Positions 10,006 through 16,086 of a stretch of 29,397 nucleotides of DNA are shown piece after piece. The stretch spans positions 1 to 29,397 of the forward strand of contig CAXBAF010000037.1 in NCBI GenBank assembly GCA_963973795.1. Direction: 5' to 3'. The notes beneath the pieces were generated by a model. That model was not told the DNA's origin. It did no database searches and worked only from the letters and a program-made list of their open reading frames with translations. The DNA comes from UBA1926 sp002337215. Lineage in GTDB: Bacteria; Planctomycetota; Phycisphaerae; Phycisphaerales; UBA1924. The stretch's first letter is position 1. Each line of letters begins with the position of its first letter. A program made the translations under genes and the position numbers.

Positions 10006-11778
10006 ATGGTTCTCAGCCTCACCATCATCGAAGGCCCCGACAGTGGTAAGACCTTCCAGGTCCCCGCCAACGAGCCCCAGCTCATCGGGCGCTCCAGCGA
10101 GGCGCTGCCGATCAGCGACACGACCGTCAGCCGGCGGCACGCCGAGCTCACGCCCGACGACGGGCACTGGTACGTCCGCGATCTCCAGAGCCAGAACAAC
10201 ACCTACCTCAACGGGGTGCAAATCACCGACCGCGCCCGCATCCGCGAGGGCGACGCGATCCGCGTCGGCGCGACGGTCTTTCTCGTGGGCGAGACGCCGA
10301 CCCAGAAGGTCAACACCGTCCGGATCGTGGGCGAGGACGAGCTCGACAGCGAGGTCGAGCACCGGATCAGTTCCAACGAGGAATCGGTCATTCTCGCGGA
10401 GCCCGAGCCCAGCCGGGCGGCCGTCGATCACCTCCGCGTCATCTACCAGCTCACGACCCTCACCAGCAAGGTCCGCGATCGGCTCGACCTGCTCTACGAC
10501 ATCATGGATCTCGTCTTCAACGAGTTCGAGCCCGAGCGGGGCGTCATCATGCTGCTCGACCGCCCCCGCACCCGGCAGCAGCTCATCGACCAGACCGAGA
10601 TCCCCGCGGAGGGCGACATCCCCCTCGTCGGCATCGACATGACGCCCGCCGTCGTCAAGTACGCCACGCTCCCGCCCCCGAGCAACAACGACGACGAGGA
10701 GGACGAGAACACCATCCACGTCTCCAAGACGATCCTCGTCCATTGCGTCCGCGACGGCGAGGGGATCCTCTCCAGCAACGCGCAGGCCGACCCGCGGTTC
10801 CAGGCGGGGGATTCGGTCGCCCGCTACAACATCCGCAGCGCGATCTGCTCGCCCATCCAGTTCGGCGACAAGTGCTTCGGCGCGTTCTACATCGATTCAT
10901 CCATCGCGAATTACACCTTCACGCCCGAGCAGCTCGCGCTCATGAACGCGATCGGAGCGCACACCGCGCTCGCGCTCGCGAACGCGGAGCAGACCGCGCG
11001 CCTGCTGCAGAACGAACGGCTCGCCGCGATCGGGCAGACCGTCGCGAGCCTGAGCCACTCGATCAAGAACATCCTCCAGGGCCTGCGGGGAGGGGCCGAC
11101 CTCGTCGAGATGGGCCTCAAGAAGGAAGACCTCAAGGTCGCGCGCAACGGGTGGGAGATCCAGAGCCGGAACCTCGACCGGATCGTGACGCTCACGATGA
11201 ACATGCTCGCGTTCAGCAGGCCGAAGCACCTCGATCTCGAGGCGACCAACATCGGCGCGCTCGTCAAGGATTGCCAGGAATTGCTCGCCGACTACTGCGA
11301 GAAGCACGGCCTCGCCCTCATCGTCGAGACCGACCCCGAGATGCCGCCCATCCCGCTCGACCCCAACCTGATGCACCAGGCGCTGATGAACCTGATGACC
11401 AACGCCGTGCAGGCCGTGCCCGAGAACGACGGCAAGGTGCTCGTGAAGGTCAAGTACCACGAGCCGAGCCCAGACAACCTCCGCCTGCGCCGCCCGGTCG
11501 TCGAGATCAGCGTCATCGACAACGGCCCGGGCATCCCGAAGAACAAGATCAACTGGATCTTCGAGCCCTTCCACTCGACCAAGGGCCTCAAGGGCACGGG
11601 GCTGGGGCTCGCGGTGACCAAGCGGATCGTCAACGACCACAGCGGGCGCATCCGTGTGGACGCCGTCGAGGGCAAGGGCGCCGCCTTCCGCGTGCTGCTG
11701 CCGGCCGACCTCGACACCAACGCCGACCCGAGCGCCACCGAGGGCGGGCCGAACACGGCGATGTTCAGGAATCTGTGA
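10006..11778 (+). CDS. FHA-GAF sensor histidine kinase
   Basis: A 590-aa cytoplasmic sensor kinase with no predicted membrane segment. Residues 1-100 form an FHA phosphothreonine-binding domain (IGRSSEALPIS at 27-37, SRRHAEL at 42-48, N-T at 65-66). Residues about 140-335 form a GAF domain with a low-complexity Asp/Glu/Asn insert (228-235). The HisKA dimerisation helix has the phospho-acceptor His351 in 'ASLSHSIKNILQGL'. The catalytic domain has an N box near 462-466, G1 DNGPGI (505-510), 'FEPFHSTK' and G2 GTGLGL (530-535). It lacks its own receiver domain, and no response regulator is adjacent, so the partner is elsewhere. An FHA input suggests it reads Ser/Thr phosphorylation. The start ATG opens the FHA fold directly. 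Its last 14 bp overlap the convergent zinc-ribbon gene. Confidence 0.93.
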   Translation: MVLSLTIIEGPDSGKTFQVPANEPQLIGRSSEALPISDTTVSRRHAELTPDDGHWYVRDLQSQNNTYLNGVQITDRARIREGDAIRVGATVFLVGETPTQKVNTVRIVGEDELDSEVEHRISSNEESVILAEPEPSRAAVDHLRVIYQLTTLTSKVRDRLDLLYDIMDLVFNEFEPERGVIMLLDRPRTRQQLIDQTEIPAEGDIPLVGIDMTPAVVKYATLPPPSNNDDEEDENTIHVSKTILVHCVRDGEGILSSNAQADPRFQAGDSVARYNIRSAICSPIQFGDKCFGAFYIDSSIANYTFTPEQLALMNAIGAHTALALANAEQTARLLQNERLAAIGQTVASLSHSIKNILQGLRGGADLVEMGLKKEDLKVARNGWEIQSRNLDRIVTLTMNMLAFSRPKHLDLEATNIGALVKDCQELLADYCEKHGLALIVETDPEMPPIPLDPNLMHQALMNLMTNAVQAVPENDGKVLVKVKYHEPSPDNLRLRRPVVEISVIDNGPGIPKNKINWIFEPFHSTKGLKGTGLGLAVTKRIVNDHSGRIRVDAVEGKGAAFRVLLPADLDTNADPSATEGGPNTAMFRNL

Positions 11779-12577
11779 CGGCCGACGCCCACTTCTTGCG
11801 ACGCTCATCGATCGTTGAGCCGCACTCAGGGCAGAGATCGCCCTTCAGTCCGACGAGTTCGTAACCGCACGTGTCGCACTGGATCCGCTTCTTCCGCCAG
11901 TACCGCGTCTGCGACATCGGCAGCGAGAACACGAGATATATCGGCACCGCGTAGAGCAACATATCGAGTGCGAATCCAAAGACAGCAATCCCTGTCGGAA
12001 CGCGATTCGTGCCGAGTTGCAGATTGCCGACAACGCTCATATTCACGCGCACACAATCGAATTCATGCAGTTGCCAATTCTCCGTAACGTACTGCAGTCG
12101 GAATGACCGGAACGGCCACCCGAACGATTCCTCTTCGAACCAGGTACCCCCGGGGATCGGGAGTCGATCCCTTGCGAGGTCGAGTCCGCCGACCCAAGAA
12201 GGGCGTGACGAAGCCTCCTTCGCATACGGAAAGTGCCCCCGCCAACGTTCGAACAGCTCAGTACTCGTCGGCGCCGCGTATGACTTCGCCCAATCGCCGT
12301 AATCGGTCCAAAAGACACTCTCGAAGATGCTGCCGTCCGCGTTGAGCGCATCACCGAACCAGTACCGCTCATTGCCGTGCACTGGCTCTCCATACGGAAA
12401 CTCCGGCATCCATGCGGGTTCGAGCGCGATCCACCACGCCACCAACACCGTCGCCACCGCCCCGAACACCAGCGACACCCCAACCCGCCACGGCCCGACG
12501 ATCTTCACCGCCCGCCACACCCGGCTGTGCCGCCGTGCAGTGTCCATCCCGTCGTCCTTGCTGTGCGATGCTGTCAT
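11765..12577 (-). CDS. Membrane protein with C-terminal zinc ribbon
   Basis: A 270-aa protein. Two hydrophobic helices (about 31-52 and 196-219) flank a roughly 140-residue region rich in Trp, Phe and Tyr that would lie outside the cytoplasm if the basic N-terminus is inside. After helix 2 comes a basic stretch (RYWRKKR) and a zinc ribbon, CDTCGYELVGLKGDLCPECG, with Cys234, 237, 249 and 252. This CxxCGYxLxGL...CPECG form is common in planctomycete membrane proteins of unknown role. The start could be ATG 12577 or ATG 12547; neither has a convincing ribosome site. The gene is visibly less GC-rich than its neighbours. It overlaps the end of the histidine kinase gene by 14 bp and is separated from gmk by a paired-hairpin element. 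Confidence 0.8.
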   Translation of the reverse strand: MTASHSKDDGMDTARRHSRVWRAVKIVGPWRVGVSLVFGAVATVLVAWWIALEPAWMPEFPYGEPVHGNERYWFGDALNADGSIFESVFWTDYGDWAKSYAAPTSTELFERWRGHFPYAKEASSRPSWVGGLDLARDRLPIPGGTWFEEESFGWPFRSFRLQYVTENWQLHEFDCVRVNMSVVGNLQLGTNRVPTGIAVFGFALDMLLYAVPIYLVFSLPMSQTRYWRKKRIQCDTCGYELVGLKGDLCPECGSTIDERRKKWASAVTDS

Positions 12578-12586
12578 TGGATCACC

Positions 12587-12670
12587 CGTGCCACTGACCT
12601 GCGTTGCAGGTCAGTGTTCCCGACGAGCATCGACCAACGCACTGACCCGCGGAGGCGGGTCAGTGGCACG
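12587..12670. repeat. Paired-hairpin element E1 (CACTGACC class)
   Basis: Two perfect 11-bp hairpins: CACTGACCTGC/GCAGGTCAGTG (12592-12602, 12606-12616, loop GTT) and CACTGACCCGC/GCGGGTCAGTG (12640-12650, 12655-12665, loop GGAG), separated by 23 nt. The whole 84-bp element is bounded by CGTGCC (12587-12592) and GGCACG (12665-12670). The arms differ at one base pair (T-A versus C-G), and both stay fully paired. Confidence 0.85.
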
Positions 12671-12686
12671 AATCACCCCCCCGCGC

Positions 12687-13262
12687 TCACGCGCTCGCCC
12701 CGCGCTGCGCCTCCACCGCCCCCACCGCTTCCTCGATCGCCCGATCCAGATCGTCGTTGGTAATAAACCGGTCGTACGCCCCGCTCGACTTCGCCGCCGC
12801 GATCTCGTGCTGCGCTTCAGCGAAGCGGCGCTGGATCACCTCTTCCGGCTCACGCTTCCGGTCCCGCAGCCGCTGCAGGAGTTCTTCCTCGCTGGGGGGC
12901 AAAATAAAGATCCCGAACGCCTCGGGCATCCGCCGGCGCACGAGGATCGCCCCCTGCACGTCGATCTCGAGCACGACGACCTTGCCCTCGTCGAGCCGAT
13001 CGCGCACCCACGCCGCCGGCGTGCCGTAGAAGCAATCGAACACGCGGGCGGTCTCCAGCATCTCGCCCGCTTCTTCCATGCGCGAAAACGCATCCTTCTC
13101 GACGAAGAAGTAGTCGACGCCCTCGACTTCCTTCGCCCGTTGCGGCCTCGTCGTGACGCTCACGCTCATCGTCGCGCCCTGCACCCGCTCGATCACCGCG
13201 CGCGTGATCGTCGTCTTCCCCACCCCGCTGGGCCCGCTGAAAATCACCAAGAGACCGCTCAC
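12687..13262 (-). CDS. gmk: Guanylate kinase
   Basis: A 191-aa enzyme that converts GMP and ATP to GDP and ADP in purine nucleotide synthesis. GTG 13262 is chosen because the family fold starts there at once (SGLLVIFSGPSGVGKT), with a GGGGTGA ribosome site upstream. The longer frame overlaps the end of pyrB and has no homology-like sequence. Walker A GPSGVGKT is at 10-17. The GMP-binding region includes 'SVSVTTRPQRAKEVEGVDYFFV' (about 33-54). 'VVVLEIDVQGA' (about 95-105) is the family signature, and 'RRRMPEAFGIFILPPS' follows. Length is close to the usual 190-207. It lies 29 bp downstream of pyrB and is probably co-transcribed with it. Confidence 0.95.
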   Translation of the reverse strand: MSGLLVIFSGPSGVGKTTITRAVIERVQGATMSVSVTTRPQRAKEVEGVDYFFVEKDAFSRMEEAGEMLETARVFDCFYGTPAAWVRDRLDEGKVVVLEIDVQGAILVRRRMPEAFGIFILPPSEEELLQRLRDRKREPEEVIQRRFAEAQHEIAAAKSSGAYDRFITNDDLDRAIEEAVGAVEAQRGASA

Positions 13263-13291
13263 AGATTCACCCCGCCCGCTATCGAAGCCAC

Positions 13292-14323
13292 TCAGACTGA
13301 TTTCCCGACCGCCCGCTCGATCGCCGCCATCCGCACCGGCAGACCGGCCGACACCTGCTCCAGAATGATCGATCGCGGCAGGCCGTCTCCGCCCGAACCG
13401 CCATCGCCCGTTCCGTTTCCATCCGCGACCCAACCATCTGCAACCGGGTCGTCGATCTCGAGCCCACGGTTCATCGGGCCCGGGTGCATGACGACCGCGC
13501 CGTCCTTCATCCGTCGTGCGCGCTCGGCGGTGAGCGCGTACCCCGCGCGGTACTCGCGTTTCGAGGAGATCCCCCGCCCGCCGTGCCGCTCGAACTGCAC
13601 CCGCAGCATCTGCACCGCGTCGGCCTGCTCGAGGGCCGCGTCGAAGTCGCGTTCGATCCGAACCGAATCACCGTCGCCCAGATCCGCCAGCCCCCCCGGC
13701 ACCATGCCGAGCGGCCCGACCAGGACGACCTGTGCACCCAATGCCGACATGATCGCGATATCCGACCGCGCCACCCGGCTCGCAGCGATGTCGCCCACGA
13801 TCGCGTAGGTCAGCCCGCTGAAATCGAACGAGCCGTGCTCTTCGCCCGCGAGGCCCCGCGCCTGCGCGAGCGCCAACGCGTCGAGCAGCCCCTGCGTCGG
13901 GTGCTCGTGCCGCCCGTCCCCCGCGTTCAGCACGCCGCACGAGACGGCGTCCGCGATCACGTGCGGCGCGCCCGACTGCCCGGCCCGCACCACGATCGCG
14001 TCCACGCCCATCGCCTCGATCGTGCGCGCCGTGTCCGCCAGCGTCTCGCCCTTGCTCACGCTCAGCCCCGACCCCGACAGATCGACAACCTCCGCCCCGA
14101 GCCGGGTCGCGGCGAGCTGGAAACTCGTCCGCGTCCGCGTCGAGTTCTCGAGAAACAGCGTCGCGACGGTCTTCTCATTGAGTGATTCATCGACGGGGCG
14201 ACCCGCTCCGCCGCTCAGCGCAGACGCCCTCCTGAGCAGGGCCCGGATCGAGCCGGTCTCCATGCCCCGGATCTGGAGCAGATGCCTCGGATTGTCGCGC
14301 CCCGGTCGGTCCGGCTGGTCCAT
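13292..14323 (-). CDS. pyrB: Aspartate carbamoyltransferase catalytic subunit
   Basis: A 343-aa enzyme joining carbamoyl phosphate and aspartate, the committed step of pyrimidine synthesis. The carbamoyl-phosphate site has ENSTRTRTSF (59-68, STRTR at 61-65), and SVSKGET is at 88-94 with the active-site Lys. DGRHEHPTQGLLD (136-148) and HPGPMNRG (280-287) fit the class of bacterial ATCases having HPGPxNRG rather than HPLPR. Residues about 296-314 are an unusual Gly/Asp/Ser/Asn-rich insertion (GNGTGDGGSGGDG) between the HPGP loop and the final helix (PRSIILEQV). The start is ATG 14323; an in-frame TTG two codons earlier is less likely. No regulatory subunit (pyrI) or dihydroorotase (pyrC) gene is seen next to it. 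Confidence 0.95.
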   Translation of the reverse strand: MDQPDRPGRDNPRHLLQIRGMETGSIRALLRRASALSGGAGRPVDESLNEKTVATLFLENSTRTRTSFQLAATRLGAEVVDLSGSGLSVSKGETLADTARTIEAMGVDAIVVRAGQSGAPHVIADAVSCGVLNAGDGRHEHPTQGLLDALALAQARGLAGEEHGSFDFSGLTYAIVGDIAASRVARSDIAIMSALGAQVVLVGPLGMVPGGLADLGDGDSVRIERDFDAALEQADAVQMLRVQFERHGGRGISSKREYRAGYALTAERARRMKDGAVVMHPGPMNRGLEIDDPVADGWVADGNGTGDGGSGGDGLPRSIILEQVSAGLPVRMAAIERAVGKSV

Positions 14324-14396
14324 GCCCAAGTGTACCCCCGGCCCGACACAGGCCCCGGCGATTGCCGCCCGGGATTTGCTCGACAGGCCGGCGGAC

Positions 14397-15029
14397 TCAG
14401 GAATCGAGGTCGATCATCGCCTCGGCCCCGTCCGGGTCACTGTCGTACCGGTTCTCGTCGACCGGGTCGCTCTCGATCGGCTCGTCCCCATCGCCGTAAT
14501 AGTGCAGCGGGGGCACCGCGTCGGTCCCGATCTTCCAGTGCCGGGCTCGCTCGACACGCCAACTCTGCAACCCGCCTTGGACATAAAGAGTCACGGCCTG
14601 GATGATCGGCTCGCCCGTGGGGCTTGCGCCGAGCTCGTTGACGGGGCGCAGCAGATCCACCTCCGCCTTGTCGCCCCGCACCCAGAGGCGGGTCAGGTGG
14701 TACGTCGGCAGGTCCTCGAGCCCCCGTTCCATCGGGACGACGCGCTCCCCCGCCCGGGCCGCGATGACGCCGTACGTCCGGTCGCGCACGACATCGGGGA
14801 GATTGATCGCCAGCGATCCGCTCGTGCCGGTTTCGTAGCGATTGACCGCCCAGCGGACGGACTCGATCATGATCTCGTCGGCGGGCGGGCCGTTCATCTC
14901 GCCGCTCGCGACCTGCCACGAGGCGGCGGGATAGGTCGTGTAGCCGACGCACCCCGCGAGCGAGGCCGAGAGGGCGGCGAACGCGAGGGTTGCCCCGAGA
15001 GCGATCCGTGTGTTCCGTTGTGTGCGCAT
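14397..15029 (-). CDS. Lipoprotein of unknown function
   Basis: A 210-aa protein. ATG 15029 has a GGGAGGGG ribosome site and starts a lipoprotein signal (MRTQRNTRIALGATLAFAAL, lipobox SLAGC, Cys27). The longer frame from 15095 adds Arg/Pro-rich residues typical of non-coding frames. Mature residues about 40-190 alternate short beta-type segments and loops ('YGVIAARAGERVVPMERG', 'YHLTRLWVRGDKAEVDLLRPV', 'IIQAVTLYVQGG'). This suggests a compact alpha/beta or beta domain with no cysteines. The tail after about 175 is acidic (GDGDEPIES, DENRYDSDPDG). I do not recognise a family. It is 73 bp upstream of pyrB on the same strand and divergent from ubiX. Confidence 0.75.
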   Translation of the reverse strand: MRTQRNTRIALGATLAFAALSASLAGCVGYTTYPAASWQVASGEMNGPPADEIMIESVRWAVNRYETGTSGSLAINLPDVVRDRTYGVIAARAGERVVPMERGLEDLPTYHLTRLWVRGDKAEVDLLRPVNELGASPTGEPIIQAVTLYVQGGLQSWRVERARHWKIGTDAVPPLHYYGDGDEPIESDPVDENRYDSDPDGAEAMIDLDS

Positions 15030-15248
15030 CGGCCCCTCCCGGGCGTGTGTTCTCGGTCGAGCCGGCCGCACGCGGCCCCCGCGTTTGACCGGCATTGATC
15101 TCTACAGGATACCCGCGCGGGGCATCCAAACCGTCCGGCGCGGCGAAACCACCGTTCCGGAGGATGGTTTTCCGAACTATCCTTCGATCACAACCGGTCC
15201 GCGGTCAACGATCGGCCCGGGCCGAACACCGCCGAACTCGAGGACAGC
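15030..15248. promoter_or_regulatory. Divergent promoter region between lipoprotein and ubiX
   Basis: These 219 bp separate two divergent genes and must contain promoters for both. The stretch around 15160-15200 is the least GC-rich part. I find no palindrome or consensus promoter good enough to name. An AGGA motif (15241-15244) serves ubiX. Confidence 0.4.
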
Positions 15249-15995
15249 ATGCCAAGCCAGCCAGCCCGCGGGAAAGACCCACGACCGATGACCCCGCGGT
15301 GCGCCCCCCCCGCATCGGCCCCCGCGTTGTCGGGCAAGGTCTTCGTGCTGGGCATCAGCGGCGCGTCGGGCGCGCCCTACGCCGTGCGCACGCTTGAGCA
15401 ACTGCTTCTTTCGGGCGCGACGGTCCACTGCGTGATCAGCGAGTACGGGCAGCGGCTGCTGTTCGACGAGCTGGGGGTCAAGAAGCCGACGCTCGCGGAA
15501 CTCTGTCCGAATCTGTCTGAGTCGCCGGCCTCCGCCGGCGAGGGGGCCGAGTCGTTGGGCGCCGCCGAAGAGGGGGTTTCCAGAGAGACCGCCGAGGCAT
15601 TTCGAGGCCGGGTCATCATGCACCCCAACAAGGATGTCGGCGCCGTGATCGCCTCGGGGTCGTTCCTGCACGACGGGATGGCGGTCATCCCCTGTTCTTC
15701 GACGAGCCTGGGAGCGATCGCGACGGGATCGGGCTCGAACCTGCTGAGCCGGGCGGCGATGGTGACGCTCAAAGAGCGCAGGCCGCTGGTTGTCTGCCAC
15801 CGCGAGATGCCGCTGAACCTGATCGACATCGAGAACATGCGCACGCTCGCGCTCGCCGGCGCGACGCTGTGCAGCCCGAATCCGGGGTTCTACCTCGTGC
15901 CCCAGACGCTGCACGAGGTCATCGATTTCACGGTCGGCAAGATCCTCGATCTCCTCGGCGTGGAGCACGGGCTCGCGACGCGGTGGGAAGCCTGA
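15249..15995 (+). CDS. ubiX: Flavin prenyltransferase (UbiX family)
   Basis: A 248-aa protein of the family that attaches dimethylallyl to FMN to make prenyl-FMN for UbiD-type decarboxylases. The flavin-binding start is VLGISGASGAPYAVR (33-47). The C-terminal core reads IPCSSTSLGAIATGSGSNLLSRAA (147-170), then LKERRPLVVCHREMPLNLIDIENM (174-197) and SPNPGFY (209-215), all as in UbiX/Pad1. It is longer than the usual 190-200 residues because of a Pro/Ala-rich N-terminal extension (1-28) and a roughly 30-residue Ala/Gly/Glu-rich insertion (about 90-119). The DNA of that insertion contains a perfect 8-bp inverted repeat. The start could also be ATG 15288, which would shorten the extension. No ubiD-like partner is in the window. 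Confidence 0.93.
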   Translation: MPSQPARGKDPRPMTPRCAPPASAPALSGKVFVLGISGASGAPYAVRTLEQLLLSGATVHCVISEYGQRLLFDELGVKKPTLAELCPNLSESPASAGEGAESLGAAEEGVSRETAEAFRGRVIMHPNKDVGAVIASGSFLHDGMAVIPCSSTSLGAIATGSGSNLLSRAAMVTLKERRPLVVCHREMPLNLIDIENMRTLALAGATLCSPNPGFYLVPQTLHEVIDFTVGKILDLLGVEHGLATRWEA

Positions 15996-16086
15996 GTCTC
16001 CGAGCCGCTCGGACCCGCCGCCCACGAAGCCGCGCTGTCTCGACGCCGCGTTGCTCCGGGGCCTCGCGGTCCCTAAGGATGTATCT

